Shown here: positions 1 to 6,477 of the stretch, piece after piece
Numbering within the stretch: the stretch's first letter is position 1
Layout of the letters: each line of letters begins with the position of its first letter
Origin: Litorimonas sp964414555
GTDB taxonomy: Bacteria > Pseudomonadota > Alphaproteobacteria > Caulobacterales > Maricaulaceae
Assembly (NCBI GenBank): GCA_964414555.1
Contig: CAYPWW010000076.1
Span: 1-9,171 of the forward strand
DNA: 9,171 nucleotides
Direction: 5' to 3'
Notes under the pieces: model-generated
Database searches by the model: none
What the model was told of the DNA's origin: nothing
The model's input: only the letters and a program-made list of their open reading frames with translations
Program-made: the position numbers and the translations under genes

Positions 1-684
1 GGCTGGATCCGCGCAATGAAGGGCAAGCTGGATGATCTGTCCGGGCTTAAGTTCAAGGAAGGCGACGGCCTCGGTTTCGCGGTACAGGCCGAGACGACGG
101 ACAAGATTATCGTCTTCGCGTCGAACGGGAAATTCTACACTCTTGCTGCTGATAAACTGCCCGGTGGGCGAGGTAATGGCGAGCCGATCCGACTGCTAGT
201 TGATCTCGAAAACGACCATGTGCCCGTTGGCATGTTCAAACATGATCCAGAGCGCACGCTGATTATCGCCAGCACGGAAGGCTATGGCTTCCGCGTGAAA
301 GAGGCTGATGTGATCGCTTCTACAAAAGGCGGGCGAAAGACCCTCAATGTGAAGGGCAATGCGGAAGCTTTACGTTGTGTCGAAGTGCGTGGCGATAAGA
401 TCGCGACGATTGGTGAGAACCGGAAAATCCTCATCTTCGATATTGAAGACCTGCCTGAAATGGCGCGCGGCAAAGGTGTCCGCTTGCAGAAATATAAGGA
501 TGGCGGCCTCGCCGATCTGACGACATTTTCTGCGGAAGATGGCCTCGCCTTTATCGACAGCGCGGGTCGTCGTCAGGACGTTCCGACATGGGCCGAGTTG
601 GAAGGCAAACGTGCGCAGGCTGGACGCATGGCGCCACGCGGTTTCTCGAAACAGGGCATATTCGCGCCGGATAAGCGGCTCTAG
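1..684 (+). CDS. parC: DNA topoisomerase IV subunit A, C-terminal part (5' end outside window)
   Basis: Frame 1 is open from the first base and ends at TAG 682-684, giving the last 227 residues of a longer protein. The segment begins GWIRAMKGK, a typical strand of the GyrA/ParC C-terminal beta-pinwheel. Repeated blade-like units follow, such as DKIIVFASNGKFYTL and RTLIIASTEGYGFRV, and the tail GKRAQAGRMAPRGF is typical of alphaproteobacterial ParC. ParC with ParE decatenates daughter chromosomes. The pinwheel wraps DNA and directs strand selection, while the catalytic tyrosine lies in the missing N-terminal half. The internal ATG at base 16 is not a real start, because homology continues to the window edge. 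The gene converges on the M48 protease gene with overlapping stops and no space for a dedicated terminator. GyrA is the main alternative, but the short C-terminal region and the tail favour ParC. Confidence 0.93.
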   Translation, partial: GWIRAMKGKLDDLSGLKFKEGDGLGFAVQAETTDKIIVFASNGKFYTLAADKLPGGRGNGEPIRLLVDLENDHVPVGMFKHDPERTLIIASTEGYGFRVKEADVIASTKGGRKTLNVKGNAEALRCVEVRGDKIATIGENRKILIFDIEDLPEMARGKGVRLQKYKDGGLADLTTFSAEDGLAFIDSAGRRQDVPTWAELEGKRAQAGRMAPRGFSKQGIFAPDKRL

Positions 685-1700
685 CTGTTCTGGCTGTCCC
701 AGGGCATGCGGCGGGAAGACGGCGCAGAGTCTGGCGCCTGCCGACCGCCTGCATATTTCACGAGCGCGGCAATCCGTTTTTCAATCGGGGGATGGGTAGA
801 GAAAACACCAGCAAACCCGACACGAGGATTATGGACAGCCATCTCGCGCACTTCGTCTGGGACATTATGCAACATGGCGCGGCCTGAGATTTTCTCTAGC
901 GCGCGGATCATGGCGTTCGGGTCTTTCGTTAGTTCGACCGCGCCGGCATCCGCCATATATTCGCGTTTCCGTGACAGCGTGAAGCGGATCAAAATCGCAA
1001 AGAAATAGACCAAAGCGATAATCGCAAAGGCAAACAGGATCAGCGCCCCGGCGTTGCCGCCGCCGCTGCGACGGTGATGATCTGTCCGGCCTAGGTTTGT
1101 CCGAAACACGCCGCGCACAACCATCTCTCCGACAAAGGCAAAGATACCGACGAAGATGATAGCAATGATCAGCATCCGCACATCTTTGTGCCGAATATGG
1201 GACAGCTCATGCGCAATCACGGCGTTGAGTTCCGCATCGTCAAGGCCGTTCATTAGGCCGCGGGTGAGGGTGATCTGATAATTGCTATCGCGGATACCAC
1301 TGGCAAAGGCGTTCATTTGCGGCGTTTCAATCACATTCAGCCGCGGCATCGTCATGCCGCGACTGATGCAGAGATTTTCGAGCATGTTATAGGCGCGCGG
1401 TTCTTCGGATTGGGTCAGGTTGCGTGATTTCACGGCGGCGCTGATCATGGCCTGATGCCCGAAAAAGGCGACACCAAACCAAGCTCCCGCTGCGCCCAAC
1501 GCGATTGGGGCGGATGTCGGCAGCGTCTCTATGGCGTAGACGAGCGCCTGATCGGCCTGCAAATCAGAGGTGTAACCCAGCCAGAGCAGGACGAGCCCAT
1601 AGGCGAGAAAGAGGAGTAGTAAGGGGAACCCAACTAGCAGCAAAATGCTGCGTAGATTATTGTTCCAAATATGGGTCTTCAGGCCATAGGCTTCGAGCAT
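681..1700 (-). CDS. HtpX-like M48 family membrane zinc metalloprotease
   Basis: A 339-residue integral-membrane peptidase of family M48. The zinc site HELSH is at residues 164-168 (His164, catalytic Glu165, His168). The third ligand is probably Glu247 in SRKREYMADAGA. The family motif THPPIEKRIAAL is near residues 302-313. Hydrophobic segments lie at about 19-41, 62-84, 177-195 and 219-238, so the active site should sit at the cytosolic membrane face as in HtpX, a protease that degrades damaged membrane proteins. I chose ATG at 1700, which gives MLEAYGLKTHIWNNN. A GGGG stretch (1707-1710) sits 6 nt upstream, and family members start close to this motif. An upstream in-frame TTG at 1712 would add only four residues and has no ribosome-binding site. 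The gene lies 15 nt after lemA, a recurrent pairing. The Ser/Pro/Arg-rich tail (about 320-339) is probably disordered. The exact substrate cannot be told from sequence. Confidence 0.92.
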   Translation of the reverse strand: MLEAYGLKTHIWNNNLRSILLLVGFPLLLLFLAYGLVLLWLGYTSDLQADQALVYAIETLPTSAPIALGAAGAWFGVAFFGHQAMISAAVKSRNLTQSEEPRAYNMLENLCISRGMTMPRLNVIETPQMNAFASGIRDSNYQITLTRGLMNGLDDAELNAVIAHELSHIRHKDVRMLIIAIIFVGIFAFVGEMVVRGVFRTNLGRTDHHRRSGGGNAGALILFAFAIIALVYFFAILIRFTLSRKREYMADAGAVELTKDPNAMIRALEKISGRAMLHNVPDEVREMAVHNPRVGFAGVFSTHPPIEKRIAALVKYAGGRQAPDSAPSSRRMPWDSQNS

Positions 1701-1715
1701 GGCTGGCCCCAAATA

Positions 1716-2282
1716 TTAGGTGTCGAAATCCACGGCAGGTGGCGTCTGCAGAGCCGTGCGGCCTTCGGGGGATTCAAAGAATTCCCGCTCACGAAAGCCA
1801 AGCGCACCAGCAAACAGAACAGCCGGGAATTGCTCACGACCTGTGTTATATTCTTGCGAGGCATTGTTGTAGAAGCGGCGCGAGGCGGCGATCTTGTTTT
1901 CAACGTCTGCCAGCTGATCTTGCAGCTGCAAGAAGTTCTCATTGGCTTTCAGGTCTGGATAGGCCTCGGCGAGCGCGAAGAGCTTTCCGAGTGCCGCAGA
2001 GAGCATGCCTTCGGCTTGTGCTTGGCCTTGGATCGTATTGGCACCCATGGCGGCGGCCCGGGCTTGGACAACGGCCTCGAATGTCGATTTCTCGTGCTTG
2101 GCATAGCCTTTCACGGTGTTGACGAGCTGTGGGACGAGATCTTGGCGCTGCTTCAGCTGGACCTCAATGTCGGACCAAGCTTGGTTCGTGACTTGGCGGA
2201 GTCCGACAAGGCGGTTGTAAATACCGATCACAATAACGGCGAGAACCGCTATAATACCGAGAATGACGAGTAAGGTGTTCAT
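1716..2282 (-). CDS. lemA: LemA family protein
   Basis: A 188-residue protein with one N-terminal membrane segment (about residues 3-22) and a mostly helical domain. It matches the LemA signature along its length: YNRLVGLRQ (22-30), AWSDIEVQLKQRQDLVPQLV (35-54), TVKGYAKHE (56-64), YPDLKANENF (108-117), the ENKIAASRRFYN region (128-139), YNTGREQFP (145-153) and GFREREFF (162-169). The family has an outward-projecting four-helix bundle of unsettled function and is often encoded beside M48/HtpX-type proteases, as here. The ATG at 2282 has a good AGGGGA ribosome-binding site at 2288-2293, 5 nt upstream. The gene lies 63 nt after the TRAP large permease and may share its transcript or have its own promoter. 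The C-terminal 18 residues are polar and probably flexible. LemA here is not the unrelated Pseudomonas GacS sensor kinase, which once carried the same name. Confidence 0.94.
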   Translation of the reverse strand: MNTLLVILGIIAVLAVIVIGIYNRLVGLRQVTNQAWSDIEVQLKQRQDLVPQLVNTVKGYAKHEKSTFEAVVQARAAAMGANTIQGQAQAEGMLSAALGKLFALAEAYPDLKANENFLQLQDQLADVENKIAASRRFYNNASQEYNTGREQFPAVLFAGALGFREREFFESPEGRTALQTPPAVDFDT

Positions 2283-2287
2283 GACGA

Positions 2288-2293
2288 TCCCCT
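2288..2293 (-). promoter_or_regulatory. Ribosome-binding site of lemA
   Basis: On the minus strand the bases read AGGGGA and end 5 nt before the lemA ATG (2280-2282). This is one of the clearest Shine-Dalgarno sequences of the leftward block. It overlaps one arm of the inverted repeat at 2290-2317, so its accessibility may depend on RNA folding. Confidence 0.75.
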
Positions 2294-2317
2294 AAATAAA
2301 GTTGCCTCTGTTTAGGG
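2290..2317 (-). repeat. Perfect 7-bp inverted repeat covering the lemA ribosome-binding site
   Basis: On the plus strand CCCTAAA (2290-2296) and TTTAGGG (2311-2317) are perfect inverted copies separated by 14 nt. In lemA mRNA the downstream arm includes the first four bases of the AGGGGA ribosome-binding site, so a folded hairpin would mask it. It has no U-run, so it does not look like an intrinsic terminator. Alternatives are a protein operator within the 63-bp gap or coincidence. The stem is A/T-rich on one side and only moderately stable. Confidence 0.4.
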
Positions 2318-2345
2318 CGCAGCCGTGGTGCGACGCAAGCGGAAC

Positions 2346-3938
2346 TTACCCTGCCATCATCGCGGGCAGACCCGTTGCAATGGCTGGAAAGGCAATGACG
2401 ATGGCAATCACAAGCAGCTGGATCACAATAAAGGGCAAGACCCCGCGATAGAGCGCCGTTGTCGTGACCTCTGGCGGAGCAACGCCGCGCAGATAAAACA
2501 ACGCAAAGCCAAAGGGCGGCGTCAGGAAACTGGTCTGTAAGTTCAGCGCCATGACGATACCCAGCCAGACAGGGTCCATGCCCGCTGCCAGCAAGGGCGG
2601 TGCGACAAGCGGAACGACGACGAAAGTGATCTCGATAAAATCGAGGAAGAACCCCAGCAAAAACATGATGATCATGACGAGGGTAAACGCGCCCCACATC
2701 CCACCGGGGGCGGCCTCTAGCGTGCGGGCGACCATCTCGTCCCCGCCAAACCCACGAAAGACGAGGCTGAAAATCGTTGCGCCGATGAGGATGACAAATA
2801 CCATTGCTGTGATGTGCAAGGTGGAGCGTGACACGTCCCCCAAGGCGCCTGTGCGTCCCAGTCTGGCTGTCGTAATTAAAACGCCGATACCCGCGATCAG
2901 GGCGAAAGTTGCGGCGAGGGGCAGGGCGATGCCCTCAAAGCCTGAGCGTTCCGTCTGAGCCAGCCGGAGATCAATGCCGAGAAGATCTAGCGTGACGACA
3001 AAGATCAAAAGTATGGTCGACCAGAGCGCAATGGGCTTTATCCAACGCGCAGCTCCTACATCGGGCGCTGTCTTCCACGCTGCCAGTAAGATGGCGCCCA
3101 ATGCGCCCAAGGCTGCACCTCGGGTTGGCGTCGCATAACCGGATAGGATCGACCCCAGCACGGCGAACATCAAAAAGATCGGCGGCAACATCGCGAGGAA
3201 GGACCGCCACAGGATTTGCTTCGCATCGGCTGTTTCCGGCCAAGGTTGAGCGGGGGCATCTTTGGGCCGGATGACGGCGACGGCAAAAATGTAAAGTGCG
3301 TAAAACCCGACGAGGATTAGTCCTGGTAAAAGAGCGCCTGCGAAGAGGTCGCCGACGGATACGACCGCGTCGCTCTCTAAGCCGTAACTGCGCTGCGCCT
3401 CTTGGAACGCATTGGAGATTTGATCGGCGAGGATGACCAAGACGATCGATGGCGGGATGATCTGGCCCAATGTGCCGGACGCCGCGATAGAGGCCGAAGC
3501 CAGCGACGGCGCGTAGTTGCGGTTCAACATCGTCGGGAGAGAGAGCAGCCCCATCGTCACGACCGTCGCACCGACGATGCCCGTGCTGGCCGCTAGTAAA
3601 GCACCAACAAAGATCACGGAAATGCCCAGCCCGCCACGCATAGGCCCAAATAATGTGCCCATGTTCTCGAGCAAGTCTTCGGCAATGCGGGATTTCTCCA
3701 ACATCACCCCCATGAAAACAAACAGCGGCACAGCGATCAAGATTTCGCGCGTCATCAGCGGGTAAATTCGTCCCGGCATGGAGAGCAAGTAGACGGGATC
3801 AAATGTCCCCGTCAGCACGCCAATGCCTGCAAAAATTAGGGACGTGCCCGCTAGGGTGAAGGCCACATTATAGCCGGCCATCAACCCGCCACAGACGGAG
3901 AGGAACATCACCGCGGCGAGAATTTCCGCCCCGCTCAC
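2346..3938 (-). CDS. dctM: TRAP transporter large permease (DctM-type)
   Basis: A 530-residue polytopic inner-membrane protein, the transport subunit of a sodium-driven TRAP system. Family landmarks are PLFVFMGVMLEKSRIAEDLL (71-90), GALLAASTGIVGATVV (112-127), the loop ASGTLGQIIPPSIVLVI (153-169), YATPTRGAALGALGA (268-282) and the second-half loop LNLQTSFLTPPFGFALFYLRG (465-485). The two loops are the pseudo-symmetric hairpins that build the transport site. I chose GTG at 3936-3938. It overlaps the small-permease stop as GTGA and has a GAGGA sequence 6 nt upstream. A start at 4016 would add 26 unrelated residues. The protein is about 100 residues longer than the roughly 430-residue classical DctM. 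The extra length is mainly at about 288-372, with one or two additional hydrophobic segments. The TAA stop (2346-2348) lies 63 nt before lemA. Family symbol only; the substrate is not known. Confidence 0.94.
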   Translation of the reverse strand: MSGAEILAAVMFLSVCGGLMAGYNVAFTLAGTSLIFAGIGVLTGTFDPVYLLSMPGRIYPLMTREILIAVPLFVFMGVMLEKSRIAEDLLENMGTLFGPMRGGLGISVIFVGALLAASTGIVGATVVTMGLLSLPTMLNRNYAPSLASASIAASGTLGQIIPPSIVLVILADQISNAFQEAQRSYGLESDAVVSVGDLFAGALLPGLILVGFYALYIFAVAVIRPKDAPAQPWPETADAKQILWRSFLAMLPPIFLMFAVLGSILSGYATPTRGAALGALGAILLAAWKTAPDVGAARWIKPIALWSTILLIFVVTLDLLGIDLRLAQTERSGFEGIALPLAATFALIAGIGVLITTARLGRTGALGDVSRSTLHITAMVFVILIGATIFSLVFRGFGGDEMVARTLEAAPGGMWGAFTLVMIIMFLLGFFLDFIEITFVVVPLVAPPLLAAGMDPVWLGIVMALNLQTSFLTPPFGFALFYLRGVAPPEVTTTALYRGVLPFIVIQLLVIAIVIAFPAIATGLPAMMAG

Positions 3939-4597
3939 AACGTGTCCTCGGCTGATGTGCGAAAGAAAGGCGCAATCCCCGTGGGGCGTGCAGGGCGCGA
4001 TTGTCCGCGTAGGCACATGGCGGCGCGGGTCGTGATGGCGAGGCCTTGGATCAACATTGTGACGGCAAAAACGGGAATTAGCGTTTTCAGCAGGTAGACG
4101 CCCCTAAACCCATCAGACTCAGGTGAGCCTTCGCGGATGGACCAAGACAGACCGACAAAGCTCTGCGCATTCCAGATCAACAAAAGACACGCAGGCATCA
4201 GCAGCAGGTAAAAGCCCAACAGTTCCACTCGGGCTTTGCCGCGATCCGTCATACGTGTGTGAAAAATATCAACACGGACGTGCTGGCTTGCGAGCAATGT
4301 CGGGGCTGCCCCCAGCATGATCGTGATGGCTTGGAAGTATTTCGCCGACTCCAGCCATTTCGTCGTCGTGACGCCAAAGATAGAGAGCGCGACGACGGAA
4401 GCTGCGACGGAGAGGACGAGCAATGGGAGGAGCCATTTGACGCTCTCACCCATGACAAAAACGGCGCTGTCTATCGTGCGGATCAGGGCGCGGCTGATGT
4501 CTTGGAGGATTAGTTTCGACCCGAAACATAGATGCAGAACCGGCCAAATCAACGCGGGCAGAAACGCCCAACCCACCGTTTGCAAGACGGTCCCCAC
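3935..4597 (-). CDS. dctQ: TRAP transporter small permease (DctQ-type)
   Basis: A 220-residue membrane protein that partners the large permease and helps dock the periplasmic binding protein. Four core hydrophobic segments lie at about 54-74, 87-105, 122-145 and 168-192, as in DctQ. Diagnostic motifs are HVRVDIFHTRM (106-116) and SWSIREGSPES...GVYLLKTLIP (151-175), both typical of the TRAP branch linked to TakP-like binding proteins. The most upstream start is GTG at 4597, 3 nt after the binding-protein stop, but its ribosome-binding site is weak. This start gives an extra N-terminal hydrophobic stretch (about 9-25) before the usual SRALIRTIDSAV amphipathic lead-in. An internal ATG at residue 49 is possible but would remove that conserved lead-in, so I keep the GTG. 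The TGA stop (3935-3937) overlaps the dctM GTG, implying translational coupling. Confidence 0.9.
   Translation of the reverse strand: MGTVLQTVGWAFLPALIWPVLHLCFGSKLILQDISRALIRTIDSAVFVMGESVKWLLPLLVLSVAASVVALSIFGVTTTKWLESAKYFQAITIMLGAAPTLLASQHVRVDIFHTRMTDRGKARVELLGFYLLLMPACLLLIWNAQSFVGLSWSIREGSPESDGFRGVYLLKTLIPVFAVTMLIQGLAITTRAAMCLRGQSRPARPTGIAPFFRTSAEDTL
3945..3950 (-). promoter_or_regulatory. Ribosome-binding site of dctM inside dctQ
   Basis: On the minus strand the bases read CGAGGA, 6 nt before the GTG at 3936-3938. They lie within the last codons of dctQ. They decide the dctM start, because they make the GTGA overlap start far better supported than the upstream in-frame GTG at 4016. Confidence 0.7.
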
Positions 4598-4600
4598 AGA

Positions 4601-5749
4601 TCAGTCGCCCAGCGCGGCATTTCGCGCCGCAATGAACCGACCCTCTGACATTTGGGTCCAGAAGCGCATTTTATTGCGGGTCTCGAAATAGCTATCGGCA
4701 ATGCGCCGAGTCAGTGGATCGGAATTGGCAAATTCATTGACAACCGAATCTGCGACTTCGCCCACGCGGGTCAGGATTTCTGTGCTGAAAAATTGCGGGA
4801 AAATCCCGTGCTTGGTTTTCAACTCTTCGAGGGCCAACGCGTTCTTATAAGTGTATTCGCCAATCGCGGAATCATTCGCGGATTTCGCAGCGAAGCGGAT
4901 CATGTTTTGCTCGCTGTCGGTCAGGCCGTTCCAAACGTTGAGATTGACGCCGAGCGAGAGCGACGCGCCGGGCTCATGGAAACCGGGTGCGTAATAATAG
5001 GGTGCCTCGCGATAGAAACCGAGCGCAAGATCATTCCAAGGCCCGACCCATTCCGTCGCGTCGATCGAGCCGGATTGCAGCGCTTGATAAATCTCGCCAC
5101 CGGGTAGCAGGATCGAGGTTCCGCCTAACTGCCGCAGGACTTCACCACCTAGCCCCGGCATCCGCATGCGCAGGCCTTTGAAATCGTCTAGCGTCTCGAT
5201 TTTTCGCTTGAACCAGCCGCCGGTTTGATGGCCCGTATTACCCGCTTGGAAGGCTTTGATGTTGAACGTCTCAGACAGCTCATCCCAGAGCGCCTGACCG
5301 CCACCGAAATCAATCCAGCCCATAATTTCTGCCGCCGTCATGCCCATGGGGACGGCGGTGAAAAAGGTGAAGCCGTGGCTCTTGCCTTGCCAGTAATATT
5401 CCGCCGCGTGATACATATCCACCGCACCGGTGCTGGCCGCGTCGAAACATTCCGTTGCCCCGACGAGTTCTCCGGCCGCGAAGACTTTGACCTCGATCCG
5501 GCCATCGCTCATGCGCGCTATGGCATCGGCAAAGCGGTTTGGCATCACGCCGAGGCCCGGGAAGTCTTTTGGCCAGCTGGTCGCCATGCGGAATTGGCGT
5601 CGGTTCTGCGACAGGTTTGGCGCGCTGAGCGTGTCGCTGCGGGCAGGTGCGGGAGTTGATTTATCTTCGGGGCGAAGGCTCCCGACAACGGCCGCGCCAG
5701 TGCCAAGGGCAACGGTCCCTGCCAATATATCCCGACGCCGGACGGTCAC
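4601..5749 (-). CDS. dctP: TRAP transporter substrate-binding protein, TakP-like (DctP family), Tat signal
   Basis: A 382-residue periplasmic binding protein that delivers substrate to the DctQM permease. The N-terminus MTVRRRDILAG with a hydrophobic stretch to about residue 24 is a twin-arginine (Tat) signal. The mature part matches Rhodobacter TakP, which binds 2-oxo acids with a cation: VFAAGELVGATE (89-100), GNTGHQTGGWF (170-180), GLRMRMPG (192-199; Arg196 is the likely carboxylate-binding arginine), GGEIYQALQSGSIDATEWVG (217-236) and APYYYAPGFHEPG (249-261). Gln175 and Glu233-Trp234 match positions near the TakP ligand/metal site. A 2-oxo or 2-hydroxy monocarboxylate substrate is inferred, not proven. 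I chose GTG at 5747-5749, which overlaps the bpt TGA as GTGA and has GGCGGA 10 nt upstream. TTG at 5767 would add six residues and lacks a ribosome-binding site. A polar linker of about 30 residues precedes the domain, with no clear AxA site or lipobox. Confidence 0.93.
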   Translation of the reverse strand: MTVRRRDILAGTVALGTGAAVVGSLRPEDKSTPAPARSDTLSAPNLSQNRRQFRMATSWPKDFPGLGVMPNRFADAIARMSDGRIEVKVFAAGELVGATECFDAASTGAVDMYHAAEYYWQGKSHGFTFFTAVPMGMTAAEIMGWIDFGGGQALWDELSETFNIKAFQAGNTGHQTGGWFKRKIETLDDFKGLRMRMPGLGGEVLRQLGGTSILLPGGEIYQALQSGSIDATEWVGPWNDLALGFYREAPYYYAPGFHEPGASLSLGVNLNVWNGLTDSEQNMIRFAAKSANDSAIGEYTYKNALALEELKTKHGIFPQFFSTEILTRVGEVADSVVNEFANSDPLTRRIADSYFETRNKMRFWTQMSEGRFIAARNAALGD

Positions 5750-6468
5750 GTCTGTAATGTCCGCCAACCCGCATGGGTCAGGATTTCACACGGACGAAAG
5801 CGGGATTTATACGCCATTTTCGGGCTCTCTGGCACCCAATAGCCGAGGTAGAGATAGGGCGTGCCCTCTGCCTGACAAAAGCGGAGGTGGGTGTAGATCA
5901 TAAAATTGCCGAGCGAACGATCCGCATAATTAGGATCGAAAAAGCTGTAGACGAGCGACATGCCGTCGTTCAGGCGGTCGACCAACATGGCCGCGATCAG
6001 CGTGCCGTCATCCAAGCGAAATTCTGTGATCTCTGTCTCTGACGCGCATTCCTCGACCATCATTTCATAGCGTTCGAAATCCATCGAGGTCATCCCACCG
6101 CCCGTATGGCGCGTGTGGAGATAATGTTGCAGCAGCTCGAATTGCTCCTGCGTGGCGAGGGCGGGCGCAATCGAAATATTTAGATCGGCGTTTTTCTTGG
6201 CCGTGCGGCGCAGACTTTTCGAGGGTTTGAAATCTGCGACATTCACGCGAAGGCTCCGACACTCGCGACAGGTCTCGCAAGCCGGGCGATAGATGACATT
6301 CTGCGAACGGCGAAAGCCGGCATGGGTGAGATAATTATTGAGGTAGGGCCCATCTAGAGGATCGAGCTGGGTAAAAATTTTTCGCTCCATCCGACCTGGC
6401 AGATACGGGCAGGGCGACGGGATCGTCAGGAAAAACTGCAGCTGGTTCGGGTCGAACGGATGGCTCAT
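5746..6468 (-). CDS. bpt: Leucyl/arginyl-tRNA--protein transferase (aspartate/glutamate leucyltransferase)
   Basis: A 240-residue full-length member of the ATE/Bpt family. It transfers an amino acid from aminoacyl-tRNA to proteins with N-terminal Asp or Glu, marking them for ClpS-ClpAP degradation. Proteobacterial Bpt uses leucine, whereas eukaryotic ATE1 uses arginine. The N-terminal domain holds CPYLPGR (20-26) and RSQNVIYRPACETCRECRSL (54-73), with Cys20, Cys64, Cys67 and Cys70. The C-terminal GNAT-like domain holds SLVYSFFDPNYADRSLGNFM (171-190) and YLYLGYWVPESPKMAYKSRF (205-224). The ATG at 6466-6468 lies 9 nt after the SLC13 stop with only a weak ribosome-binding site, suggesting coupling from upstream. 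The TGA stop overlaps the TRAP binding-protein GTG. Acceptor specificity (Leu versus Arg) is assigned from the family, not from specific residues. Its placement inside a transporter operon is unusual. Confidence 0.94.
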   Translation of the reverse strand: MSHPFDPNQLQFFLTIPSPCPYLPGRMERKIFTQLDPLDGPYLNNYLTHAGFRRSQNVIYRPACETCRECRSLRVNVADFKPSKSLRRTAKKNADLNISIAPALATQEQFELLQHYLHTRHTGGGMTSMDFERYEMMVEECASETEITEFRLDDGTLIAAMLVDRLNDGMSLVYSFFDPNYADRSLGNFMIYTHLRFCQAEGTPYLYLGYWVPESPKMAYKSRFRPCEILTHAGWRTLQT

Positions 6469-6477
6469 GCATTGGGC

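Noticed and set aside
1701..1712. TTG start for the M48 protease at 1712
   Set aside because: It is only four residues upstream of a normal ATG, lies 3 nt after the lemA stop, and lacks a ribosome-binding site.
1671..2273. 200-codon open frame on the plus strand opposite lemA
   Set aside because: It lies fully antisense to a well-matched lemA, has no recognisable motif, and is explained by the codon bias of the true gene.
2290..2317. Intrinsic terminator after the TRAP operon
   Set aside because: The inverted repeat has a 14-nt loop and an A/T-rich stem and is not followed by a U-run in the direction of transcription, so it is better described as a leader hairpin or operator candidate.
2164..2697. 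177-codon minus-strand frame bridging dctM and lemA
   Set aside because: It overlaps two well-supported genes in another frame on the same strand, and its composition (Arg/His/Cys-rich) is typical of a shadow frame.
3939..4016. Upstream GTG start for dctM at 4016
   Set aside because: It would add 26 residues with no similarity to DctM N-termini and overlap dctQ by 82 nt. The GTG at 3938 has GAGGA at good spacing and a GTGA overlap.
5750..5767. TTG start for the TRAP binding protein at 5767
   Set aside because: It has no ribosome-binding site and would put six extra residues before the twin-arginine motif. The GTG at 5749 forms a stop/start overlap as seen at dctQ-dctM.
5430..5903. 157-codon plus-strand frame across the bpt/binding-protein junction
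   Set aside because: It is antisense to two strong genes, has no domain, and lacks a ribosome-binding site I could support.
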